Assembly (NCBI GenBank): GCA_045591175.1
Contig: JAZNSI010000039.1
Coordinates: 66,523 to 130,522 of the forward strand
Direction: 5' to 3'
DNA length: 64,000 bases
DNA from: UBA11524 sp045591175
Lineage (GTDB): Bacteria > Bacillota > Clostridia > Christensenellales > Aristaeellaceae
The notes beneath the pieces are model-generated. The model saw nothing but the letters and a program-made list of their open reading frames with translations, ran no database searches and was not told the origin of the DNA. Numbering within the stretch: position 1 is the first letter of the stretch; each line of letters opens with the position of its first letter. The translations under genes were made by a program, and so were the position numbers. Below are positions 1-7,484 of this stretch, piece by piece.

Positions 1-1403
1 ACCATGACGTTCTTGACGCGGTACTCGCCTTCCACAGCCACGAACATCTTCGCTTCGTCCATCTTCACGGAGGAAGGAATGTAGGTGTGGATCTCGTAGG
101 TCATGCCGGAAACCTGCAGGAAGCCGCCGAACTCGCTGGGCACGTCCTTGGCGCCGAACTCCAACGCATCCAGGATCTGCTGACCGGTGACTTCGATCAC
201 GCACATGGCGTTGCCGAAGGGGTGCACCTTCAGGATGTCGTTGAGGGTGATGTTGCCCGCAGCGATATTCACACGGACGCCGCCGCCGTTCACGATGGCC
301 ACATCAGCGCCGGACTGATCGCGGTAAGCGTCAGCGCACAGGTCGCCCAGATTGGTTTCGGCACTGCGGACGATACGTACGTCGGTGGCAGGATCCTTGA
401 TCACCAGATCGACCTGGGTGGTGGCAACCACCTGCGCCAGCTTCTCATTCAGCGCGGCAGTGGCATTTTCCACTTCGGCAGTGATGTCGTTCTCGATCAG
501 CTCGGGAGCCGCGAAGTCGTAAGCCCACTCGTAGATGCCGCACTCCATGGAGCCATTCTCAGCGGAGATGCGCAGGTAGCCGATGCCCTCCAGCTTGGTG
601 CCGCAGCCGGAACGCAGAACGTCTTCGCCGTTCTTGTTCTTCATGACGACCTGATCCTTATCGTGGCTGTGGCCGTCCAGCAGCGCATCGATGCCGGTGG
701 TGTTGGCAATCACGTCCGCATAGGTCCAGGGAGCACATTCAGCTTCGTTGCCCAGATGGCCCATGGCGATGACGTACTGAGCGCCCTCGGCGATAGCAGC
801 GTCAACCGCAGTCTGAACCGCCGCGTAGAGCTTCTCGCCGGTCTCATCCTGGAAGAAGCCGTAGATGAAGTTGCCGGCGTCATCCATGAAGTAAGCGGGG
901 GTAGAGGAAGTCAGGGTCTTGGGGGTGGTGATGCCCACGAAGGCCACCTTCACGCCGTCATATTCCTTGATGACGTAGGGCTTGAAGACCAGCTCGCCTT
1001 CCTTGTTGAAGTTGGAGCTGATGTAGGGGTAATTGGCCTTCTGGGTCAGCTCGAGGAAGCGATCCATGCCGTAGTCGAACTCATGGTTGCCGGGGATGGC
1101 AACTTCGTAGCCCACAGCGTTCATCAGGTTGACCAACGCTTCGCCGGTGGTCATGGTGCCCACAGGCTCGCCCTGGATGGAGTCGCCATTGTCGACCAGG
1201 ATCACATGGTTGCCCTGAGCAGCCAGCGCGTCACGGAGCGCAGCCAGACCGGCGTAGCCCCAGCCCTGTTCAATGCCGCAATGGACGTCGCTGGTAAACA
1301 GCACGACCAGATCCTTGGTCAGCGCAGGAGCAGCTTCCTCCGCCATGGCGGCGCAGCCCAGCAGCATCATGGCCGCCAGGAGCAGTGCAAGGAACTTCTT
1401 CAT
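1..1403 (-). CDS. Secreted 5'-nucleotidase-type metallophosphatase (3' end cut by window)
   Basis: The minus-strand frame is open from an ATG at 1401-1403 to the window edge, about 467 codons without a stop. It starts with a signal peptide (MKKFLALLLAAMMLLGC, then AMAEE); the Cys could be a lipobox, but AMA-EE also fits signal peptidase I. The calcineurin-like metal-binding motifs follow in order: SDVHCG, DNGDSIQG, GNHEFD and DGHSHD. A C-terminal 5'-nucleotidase domain then shows ETNLGD and NGGGVR, the usual substrate pocket. Family members (UshA/YfkN type) hydrolyse extracellular nucleotides or 2',3'-cyclic nucleotides for phosphate and nucleoside salvage; the exact substrate is not visible. 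The RBS is AAAGGAGGAA, and a strong promoter lies at 1463-1491. It diverges from the L,D-transpeptidase gene. Confidence 0.9.
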   Translation of the reverse strand, partial: MKKFLALLLAAMMLLGCAAMAEEAAPALTKDLVVLFTSDVHCGIEQGWGYAGLAALRDALAAQGNHVILVDNGDSIQGEPVGTMTTGEALVNLMNAVGYEVAIPGNHEFDYGMDRFLELTQKANYPYISSNFNKEGELVFKPYVIKEYDGVKVAFVGITTPKTLTSSTPAYFMDDAGNFIYGFFQDETGEKLYAAVQTAVDAAIAEGAQYVIAMGHLGNEAECAPWTYADVIANTTGIDALLDGHSHDKDQVVMKNKNGEDVLRSGCGTKLEGIGYLRISAENGSMECGIYEWAYDFAAPELIENDITAEVENATAALNEKLAQVVATTQVDLVIKDPATDVRIVRSAETNLGDLCADAYRDQSGADVAIVNGGGVRVNIAAGNITLNDILKVHPFGNAMCVIEVTGQQILDALEFGAKDVPSEFGGFLQVSGMTYEIHTYIPSSVKMDEAKMFVAVEGEYRVKNVM

Positions 1404-1462
1404 GGGGAATTCCTCCTTTATTCATATGGGAACGTTCTCTGGGCCCGATTGCCCGTGGCTTC

Positions 1463-1491
1463 ATTATACCATTATTTTCACGCTGTTTCAA
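1463..1491 (-). promoter_or_regulatory. Sigma-A promoter of the metallophosphatase gene
   Basis: On the minus strand TTGAAA (1486-1491) and TATAAT (1463-1468) are 17 bp apart, about 60 bp upstream of the ATG. Confidence 0.85.
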
Positions 1492-1587
1492 GGCATTGGA
1501 GGGCTGCAGCACAGATTTTGTTTGCCCGGTATCATACACAGGCCCTGCGGGTGCATACATTGCTTCCAGATGGAGGGAGGCGGAGGG

Positions 1588-2226
1588 ATGAAGCGGTTTG
1601 CCTGGCTCCTGCTGATGCTGCTGTTCCTCCCCTCCCAGGCGGAGGAGCCCTTCCTGATCCATGTGGACGTGGAGCAAAAGCGGCTGACGCTCTTCCGCGG
1701 CGATGAGCTCCTCCGCACCTACACCGTGGCCACCGGCGCCTGGGACACGCCGACCCCCGTGGGGGTATTTACCATCACCCACCGTTTTTCAGGGCAGATG
1801 TGCGGCTTCGGGACATGCTTCCTGGGGCTGAATGTGCCCTGGGGGAATTACGGCATCCACGGCACCAACAAGCCGGAAAGCATCGGCTACAACGCCTCCC
1901 ACGGGTGCATCCGCATGAATGTGGCGGACGCGGAAGAGCTGTACCGGCTGGTTCCCAACGGCACGAAGGTGGTCATCGAGTGCGGCCCCTGGGGGGAGCT
2001 GGGCGGAAGCCTTCGCACGCTGAAAAACGGCGATCGTTCCGCCGCGGTATGCGCCGTTCAGCGTAAGCTGCGGGCACTGGGTTACTACCACGGCTGGCCG
2101 GACGGCGTGTTCGGAAACGCCACACAGCAGGCGGTTGACGCCGCCAGACAAGCCTTTCAGCTTCCGCCGAACGGCCTGGTGGACTGGGCGCTGTATCAGA
2201 AACTGGGGCTGATCCCCTTTGAATGA
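1588..2226 (+). CDS. L,D-transpeptidase (YkuD) with peptidoglycan-binding domain
   Basis: A 212-residue secreted protein that probably makes 3-3 cross-links in peptidoglycan outside the membrane. A signal peptide (MKRFAWLLLMLLFLPSQAEE) leads into a YkuD domain, roughly residues 22-135, with the catalytic signature SHGCIRMN that contains the nucleophilic Cys, and an upstream GIHGT histidine motif. A C-terminal PG_binding_1-like domain follows, from about residue 145 (LKNGDRSAAVCAVQRKL). The start at 1588 follows a purine-rich GGAGGGAGGCGGAGGG; an alternative ATG lies at 1570. It ends at the start of spoIIIAA, so the two may be co-transcribed and the enzyme may act on spore cortex or wall; that link is inference. 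Confidence 0.9.
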   Translation: MKRFAWLLLMLLFLPSQAEEPFLIHVDVEQKRLTLFRGDELLRTYTVATGAWDTPTPVGVFTITHRFSGQMCGFGTCFLGLNVPWGNYGIHGTNKPESIGYNASHGCIRMNVADAEELYRLVPNGTKVVIECGPWGELGGSLRTLKNGDRSAAVCAVQRKLRALGYYHGWPDGVFGNATQQAVDAARQAFQLPPNGLVDWALYQKLGLIPFE

Positions 2227-2233
2227 GGTGCAT

Positions 2234-3118
2234 ATGGACTGGAATGAAACGCGGCAATTCCTGGCCCCCTGTTTTCCGGAGGACGTTCGATCCGAGCTGG
2301 ACATGCTGCTGCCAGGCGAACTGCGGGAGATCCGCATCCGCGCAAACCGACCCACGGTCTTTTTTACCGCCACGCGAACCGCAGCCCTGCCCTGGTCGCC
2401 GGATAAGCAGCACCTGGGAACACTGATCGAGGCGCTCACAGAGCACCGTCTATATGCCCGCTCGGAGGAAACCGGGCAGGGTTACATTACGCTGCGAGGC
2501 GGGCATCGTATGGGTCTTTGCGGGCGCGTCAGCAAAACCGACGGACAGTCTGTTTTGACAGATTGCAGCTCTGTGTGCATTCGCATTGCCGCGGAATGGC
2601 CGGGGGCGGCGGACGAGCTTATAGCCCACATGGCCCACGCACAGAGCGTGCTGATCATCGGCACACCGGGTTCCGGCAAGACCACCATGCTGCGCGACCT
2701 GGCGCGTCAGCTCTCCAGCGGCAGCAAAGCCCGGCAAATCGCCATCGTGGATGAACGCAGCGAGTTGGCCGCCTGCACAGAGGGCGTGCCGCAGCTGGAT
2801 GTCGGCGACTGCGCCGATGTACTTGACGGACTGCCCAAGTCGGAGGCCATCCCCTGGCTGGTGCGCGCGATGTCGCCGCAAATCATCATCACAGACGAGC
2901 TGGGCAGGGATCCGGACGCCGCTGCCGTGCTGGACGCCCATCATTGTGGCGTGGGCGTGTGCGCCTCCGTACACGGCGCTTCCCTGCAAGATGCGGCCTC
3001 TCGCCCTGCCTTGGCAACGCTGATGGCCCGTCGAGTCTTTGACCTGTATGCCGTCCTGTCCCCCGAAGGCGGCGGACAGATCATCGCAATGCACGACAGG
3101 ATGGGGAATCCGCTGTGA
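2234..3118 (+). CDS. spoIIIAA: Stage III sporulation protein AA (ATPase)
   Basis: A secretion-ATPase-like protein of the SpoIIIA-SpoIIQ channel, which links mother cell and forespore after engulfment. The Walker A motif is GTPGSGKT at about residue 143, and IIITDELGRD serves as the Walker B region. The C-terminal arginine-rich ATPase core is intact, and the length (294 residues) is normal for the family. The start chosen is the ATG at 2234, preceded by GAGGTG. An in-frame ATG at 2219 overlaps the transpeptidase stop but has no clear RBS. It is the first gene of the eight-gene spoIIIA cluster and overlaps spoIIIAB by 4 bp. In B. subtilis the operon is sigma-E controlled; no convincing sigma-E promoter could be picked out here. 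Confidence 0.95.
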   Translation: MDWNETRQFLAPCFPEDVRSELDMLLPGELREIRIRANRPTVFFTATRTAALPWSPDKQHLGTLIEALTEHRLYARSEETGQGYITLRGGHRMGLCGRVSKTDGQSVLTDCSSVCIRIAAEWPGAADELIAHMAHAQSVLIIGTPGSGKTTMLRDLARQLSSGSKARQIAIVDERSELAACTEGVPQLDVGDCADVLDGLPKSEAIPWLVRAMSPQIIITDELGRDPDAAAVLDAHHCGVGVCASVHGASLQDAASRPALATLMARRVFDLYAVLSPEGGGQIIAMHDRMGNPL

Positions 3119-3606
3119 GCCGGGCCATCATCGCCGTCATGGCTGGGCTGCTCTGCGCGCTGGCCGGCGTGAAGCACGCCGCCTCCCTGAAGGGCGACGC
3201 TGCACGCCTGACCCGCTGGGTACAGATCCTCCGGCACCTGGCACTGCTCTTGAAGGAGGGCACACTGTCCATCCCGGAGGCATTATGCGCCGCCGCGGAC
3301 GAGTCGCAGCCGCCGGACAAACTCCTGCACGAACTCGCCAGCCGACTGGCCGCTGCGCCGATGGAGCCCCTTGCCGGCATCTTCGAAACGCTGTGCGATA
3401 CGCAGCTTGAAAAACCGACCTTAGGTCGGTTCTTTACCAAACTCAGTCGTGGCAGCAAGGAGAGCCGCATGCTGGCGGCAGAGCAATGCGGGGACGAACT
3501 GCAGTTGCTCGCGCAGGCTGCCTCACAAAAGGCAGAAAAGGACGCAAAGCTATGGCAGACACTCGGTTTCACCGGCGGCGTCTGCTTGACCATTCTGATA
3601 CTTTGA
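3115..3606 (+). CDS. spoIIIAB: Stage III sporulation protein AB
   Basis: A 163-residue protein with GTG start inside the GTGA overlap with spoIIIAA. It has an N-terminal membrane segment (IIAVMAGLLCALAGV), a helical cytoplasmic part and a second hydrophobic segment at the C-terminus (TLGFTGGVCLTILIL). This is the SpoIIIAB layout, which resembles the GspF platform protein of type II secretion. It should sit in the mother-cell side of the outer forespore membrane with the AA ATPase. Identity rests on position in the cluster, length and topology. Confidence 0.9.
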   Translation: MSRAIIAVMAGLLCALAGVKHAASLKGDAARLTRWVQILRHLALLLKEGTLSIPEALCAAADESQPPDKLLHELASRLAAAPMEPLAGIFETLCDTQLEKPTLGRFFTKLSRGSKESRMLAAEQCGDELQLLAQAASQKAEKDAKLWQTLGFTGGVCLTILIL

Positions 3607-3622
3607 CGCGGAGGACGGACGC

Positions 3623-3820
3623 ATGCAGCTGGATATGCTCTTTCAAATCGCGGGCGTGGGTGTGCTGACGACGGTGGTATCAGCGGTGCTGGCCAGCTCT
3701 GGCCGCTCGGAGCTGGCAAACCTGGCCGCTGTGGCCGGGCTGGCCATCGTGCTGCTGATGGTGGCGGGCCTCCTGGAGGAGCTGTTCACCAGCGTGCGGA
3801 CGATCTTCCGGCTGTACTGA
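3623..3820 (+). CDS. spoIIIAC: Stage III sporulation protein AC
   Basis: A 65-residue protein with two membrane segments (about 5-24 and 35-55) joined by the polar turn SSGRSELA, matching the small SpoIIIAC family in length and pattern. It is a membrane part of the mother cell-forespore channel. It starts with ATG CAG after CGGAGGACGG and is followed three bases later by spoIIIAD, so translation is probably coupled. Confidence 0.92.
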   Translation: MQLDMLFQIAGVGVLTTVVSAVLASSGRSELANLAAVAGLAIVLLMVAGLLEELFTSVRTIFRLY

Positions 3821-3823
3821 TGC

Positions 3824-4210
3824 ATGTCCGCGGTGCAAATTGCGGGCTTCGCGGTCTGCGCCGCCGCGTTGCTGCTCGTCATGCGCAGGCTTCGGCCGGA
3901 GGCAGCCTCGGCGCTTGCCATTGCAGCAGGCGCACTGGCTGCCCTGCTGATCCTGCCCCAGCTGGCGCAGATCGTGGACGGCGTGGCTGCCCTGGCCGCC
4001 CTTGGCGGCGTGCAGGATGGCTACATGACCCAGCTGCTGAAGATCGGCGGGATCAGCCTGCTGATGGACTTTTCCGCCCAGGCCTGCCGCGACGCGGGCG
4101 AGGACGGCCTGGCCCTGAAGGTCGAGCTGGCCGGACGGGTGATGCTCATCGCGCTGGCGCTGCCAGTCATGCGCGCGCTGCTCACGCAAATCCTGTCGCT
4201 GTCGCCCTGA
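3824..4210 (+). CDS. spoIIIAD: Stage III sporulation protein AD
   Basis: A 128-residue integral membrane protein with about four hydrophobic helices (residues 3-20, 27-50, 63-80, 100-122). Length and topology match SpoIIIAD. The region AALGGVQDGYMTQLLKIGGI is typical of the family. It sits between AC and AE and belongs to the channel assembly. The start is the ATG at 3824; another frame is open through this whole gene into spoIIIAE but is not coding here. Confidence 0.92.
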   Translation: MSAVQIAGFAVCAAALLLVMRRLRPEAASALAIAAGALAALLILPQLAQIVDGVAALAALGGVQDGYMTQLLKIGGISLLMDFSAQACRDAGEDGLALKVELAGRVMLIALALPVMRALLTQILSLSP

Positions 4211-4218
4211 TCCTGGCG

Positions 4219-5319
4219 ATGCTGCTGATCCCCTACCCAGTTTCGGCGGAGGATCTCTCCGCCGGCGTTGCGGAGATCGTCGCGGGGCTGGATACCGGTG
4301 CGCTGGAGTCCGCGCTTTCGGCGGAGGATCCCTTCACGTCCACCGGCGGCTTCACGCAGACGCTGCTGTCCGTCGCTCGGGGCGAACTCACCCTGGACTT
4401 TCAGCAGACGCTCGACCTGCTGACGGCCCAGCTCCTCTCCCACCTGCGCTCCAGCCTGTGGCGGCTGACGCGGCTGATCGCGCCGGCCATGGTGTGGTCG
4501 ATCCTCCGCCGACTGACCGGCAAGGGCGGCGAAGCAGGGCGGGTGGTGTGCCAGCTGTGGGTGTGCATCTTCCTCACCCAGGACCTGACGGAGCATATCG
4601 CGCTGTGCACGGGGGCTGTCCGCCGCATGTCGGAGGGCATGCAGGGGCTCTTTCCCCTGCTGCTGACGATGATGGCGGCAGTGGGCGGTTCCGGCGGATC
4701 GGCGCTGATGCAACCCGCCATTGTGGCCTCCGCCAGCGCCATGACCAGCCTCATCCAGCAGGTGACCATTCCCCTGGCCACGGCTGCCGCCATCCTCACC
4801 ATGCTATGCCATTTGGGCGAGGGCATCCGGCTGCAGCGGCTGGCAGCCTTCACCCAGCAGTGCGCCACCTGGACGCTGGGCGTATGCTTCACGGTGTTCA
4901 TCGGCGTGCTGACGACCCGTGCAGTCACTGCCGCCGCCCTGGACGGCGTAACGCTGCGCACCGCCAAATACGCCGTAAGCAACCTCATCCCCGTCGTTGG
5001 CGGACTTTTCGCCGATACGGTGGATACGCTGGTGGGCTCCGGAATGCTGGTGCAGAGCGCGCTGGGGGTGACGGGGCTGATCCTCATCGCATCCTTCGCG
5101 ATGGCGCCCCTGTGCCAGACACTGGCCTCCGCCATGCTCTACCGCCTGGCCGCCGCGCTGATGCAGCCCGTGTCCGACGGACCGCTGGCCAGCTGCATCC
5201 ATGACTTTGGGCGGATCCTCATGCTGCTGTTCATCATTCAGCTGTGCGCAGCTGCCATGTTCCTGATGCTCATCGCCCAGCTGATCGGCGTGAGCAGCAT
5301 GACCTTCATGATGAGGTGA
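4219..5319 (+). CDS. spoIIIAE: Stage III sporulation protein AE
   Basis: A polytopic membrane protein of about 366 residues and the largest membrane component of the SpoIIIA complex. An extracytoplasmic N-terminal part (YPVSAEDLSAGV onward) is followed by a helical region and six or more membrane segments from about residue 100. The motif NLIPVVGGLFADTVDT is typical of SpoIIIAE. The start is uncertain. The ATG at 4219 leaves a very short signal peptide (MLLIPYPVSA); a CTG at 4207 would extend it to a normal hydrophobic leader (LILAMLLIPYPVSA). No ATG, GTG or TTG in frame lies just upstream. Confidence 0.9.
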   Translation: MLLIPYPVSAEDLSAGVAEIVAGLDTGALESALSAEDPFTSTGGFTQTLLSVARGELTLDFQQTLDLLTAQLLSHLRSSLWRLTRLIAPAMVWSILRRLTGKGGEAGRVVCQLWVCIFLTQDLTEHIALCTGAVRRMSEGMQGLFPLLLTMMAAVGGSGGSALMQPAIVASASAMTSLIQQVTIPLATAAAILTMLCHLGEGIRLQRLAAFTQQCATWTLGVCFTVFIGVLTTRAVTAAALDGVTLRTAKYAVSNLIPVVGGLFADTVDTLVGSGMLVQSALGVTGLILIASFAMAPLCQTLASAMLYRLAAALMQPVSDGPLASCIHDFGRILMLLFIIQLCAAAMFLMLIAQLIGVSSMTFMMR

Positions 5320-5322
5320 GAA

Positions 5323-5589
5323 GTGATGATGCAGACCCTTGCAACCTTTGCAGCGCTTTCCATGGCGGGGACGGCGCTCCTCTCCCTGCTGCCGGAGGGC
5401 GGCATGAAGCGCACCGCCGGGATGGCTGTGGGCCTTTTGACGCTGCTGTGCTGGGCAGAAGGCATCGCGTCACTCCTGGGGATTGAGCTGGCGACAGACG
5501 CACCCTCCACCGCATTGACGCCCACGGCCTACTCCATGGAAGCCGCCGCAGCTGAGGCGCTGTCCACCCTTGGGGAGGCAACGCCATGA
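5323..5589 (+). CDS. spoIIIAF: Stage III sporulation protein AF (short form)
   Basis: An 88-residue protein in the spoIIIAF position. It has two membrane segments (about 5-22 and 32-52) and only about 35 residues after them. B. subtilis SpoIIIAF is about 206 residues and carries a ring-building domain after its two helices; that domain seems to be absent. There is no sign of a frameshift, because the stop overlaps the spoIIIAG start cleanly. The start may be GTG 5323 or ATG 5326/5329, all after GAGGTGAGA. Confidence 0.82.
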   Translation: MMMQTLATFAALSMAGTALLSLLPEGGMKRTAGMAVGLLTLLCWAEGIASLLGIELATDAPSTALTPTAYSMEAAAAEALSTLGEATP

Positions 5590-5909
5590 ACCGTATTTCC
5601 GCGTACTTGAAGAAGGACGGGTGGATCCTCGCAGCGATCCTCATATGCGTAGCGGTTTGCCTGCTGATGGGCGCCCAGAACGGCGCCTCCACCGGAGAAA
5701 GTCGCATCAGCCGTGTGCTGAGCGCCATCGAAGGCGCAGGCACAGTGGAGGTCTCGGTGTATTACGAGGAAGCCGTCCCCTGCGGCGCACTGGTGGTCGC
5801 GGACGGCGCTGGGGACGTGGCGGTGCAGCTGCGGCTGCTGTCCGCCGTGACGAAGCTGCTGGGCATCGATCAGGGCCGCGTGGCCATCTATGAACGGGAG
5901 GGACGATGA
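5586..5909 (+). CDS. spoIIIAG: Stage III sporulation protein AG (minimal form)
   Basis: A 107-residue protein with one N-terminal membrane helix (GWILAAILICVAVCLLM). The conserved C-terminal stretch GALVVADGAGD...LRLLSAVTKLLGI corresponds to the end of the SpoIIIAG ring-building fold. SpoIIIAG forms a large ring in the intermembrane space in B. subtilis (about 229 residues). Here the linker and insert regions are missing, leaving a core domain. It overlaps AF and AH by 4 bp each, which supports an intact, compact operon. Confidence 0.88.
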   Translation: MNRISAYLKKDGWILAAILICVAVCLLMGAQNGASTGESRISRVLSAIEGAGTVEVSVYYEEAVPCGALVVADGAGDVAVQLRLLSAVTKLLGIDQGRVAIYEREGR

Positions 5910-6415
5910 TGAAAAAGCTGGGAACGATGCTCACCAAGCACCGCAATGCATTCCTGATCGCGCTGCTGGCGGTGACGCTGGCTGTCAGCGGGTATGCCAA
6001 TCAGCAGGAAGCCAGCAGTGCCTCCGCCATGGTCACCCTCCCTGTCACGGAGACCGCCGCGCAGGCGCTTTCCCCGCTGGAGAGCTACCGGCAGGCCCGG
6101 GATCAGCAGACGCAGGCAGACCTCGCCGCGCTGGAGGCCCTCATCGCACAGACAACGGTGGATGAATCAACCCGTGACGCCGCCGCAGACCGCCTGCAGG
6201 AGATCATCGATGCGCGCCAGGCTCAGTCCGCCATGGAGGGCGCGCTGGTCTCCAGCAGCCTGTATCCCTGTGCAGCGGTGATATCCGGCGGCAGCGTCAC
6301 CATCGTGACGGAGAAATCCGCCGTGACGGACAAGGATTCCGCCCTGGTGATGACCCTGGCTGCCGCTCACGCAGGGGTGCCGCCGGAAAATGTGCGCATC
6401 ATCACCGCAAATTAA
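5906..6415 (+). CDS. spoIIIAH: Stage III sporulation protein AH
   Basis: A 169-residue protein with one N-terminal membrane helix (AFLIALLAVTLAVSGYA) and an extracytoplasmic domain. The domain has a helical part (ESYRQARDQQTQADLAALE) and a C-terminal ring-building fold (CAAVISGGSVTIVTEKSAVT...NVRIITAN). SpoIIIAH pairs with forespore SpoIIQ across the intermembrane space; no spoIIQ gene lies in this window. It is the last gene of the cluster, and 114 bp separate it from the next gene, which has its own promoter. Confidence 0.92.
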   Translation: MMKKLGTMLTKHRNAFLIALLAVTLAVSGYANQQEASSASAMVTLPVTETAAQALSPLESYRQARDQQTQADLAALEALIAQTTVDESTRDAAADRLQEIIDARQAQSAMEGALVSSSLYPCAAVISGGSVTIVTEKSAVTDKDSALVMTLAAAHAGVPPENVRIITAN

Positions 6416-6488
6416 CAAATATTCGGTTTCATCCTGCACAAAAGCGGGTATCATATTGCCAAGGGGACTTTCCTTCGCCCCGGAAGTG

Positions 6489-6497
6489 TGGTATAAT
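6489..6497 (+). promoter_or_regulatory. Extended -10 promoter before the RseC-like gene
   Basis: TGGTATAAT is an extended -10 element (TGnTATAAT). No good -35 is present at 16-18 bp. It lies 33 bp upstream of the ATG at 6530. Confidence 0.65.
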
Positions 6498-6529
6498 GAA
6501 CACAGCACACGATAAAGGAGCGAATCAGG

Positions 6530-6943
6530 ATGGAAAGACTCGGCGAAGTCACCAAGGTGGACGGCAAGTGGCTGGAGATCACCTTCTGCCGTCCGTCGGA
6601 CTGTGATAAGTGCCACGCCTGCATGGGCGGCAGCAAAACCATGACGTTGCGCTTGCAGGGCACGGCCAATGTGGGCGACAAGGCCCTGGTGGAAATGCCC
6701 GCCAGCACCGTGACCCAGGCGTCCCTGATCGCCTATGGCATTCCCCTGGCGGGGATGCTCGCCGGCATGTTCCTGGGCGACGAGTTTCTTCCGCTGGAGG
6801 GCTCCCTTGGCGCGCTCATCGGCGCGGCTGTCGGCCTGGTCATCCCGCTGATCGCGCTTTTCTTCACCGAAAAGCAACGCCGGAAGAATCCCAAATGGTA
6901 CCCGCAGCTCAAGCGCATCATCAGGATGGATGAGGCGCAATAA
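6530..6943 (+). CDS. RseC/MucC-like membrane protein
   Basis: A 137-residue protein of the SoxR-reducing system RseC family. The N-terminal part has a Cys cluster (CRPSDCDKCHACMGG), which in the family may bind an Fe-S cluster. Two membrane helices follow (about 65-85 and 90-112), then a basic tail (KQRRKNPKWYPQLKR). In Clostridia such proteins often sit with Rnf or redox genes; here the gene is 24 bp ahead of thioredoxin, so a redox role is plausible but not proven. The start follows AAAGGAGCGAATCAGG. Confidence 0.85.
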   Translation: MERLGEVTKVDGKWLEITFCRPSDCDKCHACMGGSKTMTLRLQGTANVGDKALVEMPASTVTQASLIAYGIPLAGMLAGMFLGDEFLPLEGSLGALIGAAVGLVIPLIALFFTEKQRRKNPKWYPQLKRIIRMDEAQ

Positions 6944-6967
6944 CGTTCATACAAGGAGGAAACAATC

Positions 6968-7282
6968 ATGGCAAAGGAAATCATGACCGCTGAATTCGAC
7001 AGCTTTATCAATCAGGACAAGCCTGTGCTGGTGGACTTCTGGGCGCCCTGGTGCGGCCCCTGCCGCATGGTGGCCCCGGTGGTGAATGAGATCTCCGCCG
7101 AGTACGCCAACGAGATCGCCGTTGGCAAGGTCGACGTGGACAAGTGCCCCGAACTGGCCAAGCAGTTCCGCGTGATGTCCATCCCCACGCTGATCCTGTT
7201 CAAGGGCGGCCAGATCGTTGATCAGAAGCTGGGCTTCCAGACCAAGGCACAGCTGGAGGACATGATCAAAAAGGCGCTGTAA
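6968..7282 (+). CDS. trxA: Thioredoxin
   Basis: A 104-residue cytoplasmic thioredoxin of standard length. The active site WCGPCRM lies in the expected FWAPWCGPC context at about residue 30, and the cis-proline loop is SIPTLILF. It reduces protein disulfides using thioredoxin reductase, which is not in this window. The RBS AAGGAGG is 8 bp before ATG. It is the second gene of a two-gene unit with the RseC-like gene and is followed by a terminator at 7293-7326. Confidence 0.97.
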   Translation: MAKEIMTAEFDSFINQDKPVLVDFWAPWCGPCRMVAPVVNEISAEYANEIAVGKVDVDKCPELAKQFRVMSIPTLILFKGGQIVDQKLGFQTKAQLEDMIKKAL

Positions 7283-7292
7283 GATGCATTCC

Positions 7293-7326
7293 GGTGGACA
7301 GTTCATCGCGGCTGTCCGCTTTTTTC
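7293..7326 (+). terminator. Intrinsic terminator after trxA
   Basis: The stem GTGGACAG/CTGTCCGC (one G-T pair) is followed by TTTTTT. Confidence 0.8.
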
Positions 7327-7359
7327 CTGCAATTTGCCCTTCCCTTTGCATGGAAAAGG

Positions 7360-7368
7360 TGATATAAT
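7360..7368 (+). promoter_or_regulatory. Extended -10 promoter of the LCP gene
   Basis: TGATATAAT fits TGnTATAAT. No clear -35 is seen at the normal distance. The remaining 5' region to 7484 shows no small gene. Confidence 0.6.
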
Positions 7369-7484
7369 GTATGCGTTGCTTCGTGTAACGCATTTTTTGC
7401 TGTGCAGATTTTCCTTTCCGGGATGAAATTCCCCGGCTGAATCGTTTATTCCATGACAGCCATATCACCGATAAGGAGTGACCG

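Noticed and set aside
87..1706. A plus-strand open frame opposite the phosphatase gene
   Set aside because: The minus-strand frame has a signal peptide, metal-binding motifs, RBS and promoter; the plus frame has none.
3820..4218. Extension of spoIIIAE upstream through spoIIIAD
   Set aside because: The frame is open, but the translation there is Arg/Ala-rich and unlike SpoIIIAE; spoIIIAD is the real gene in that stretch.
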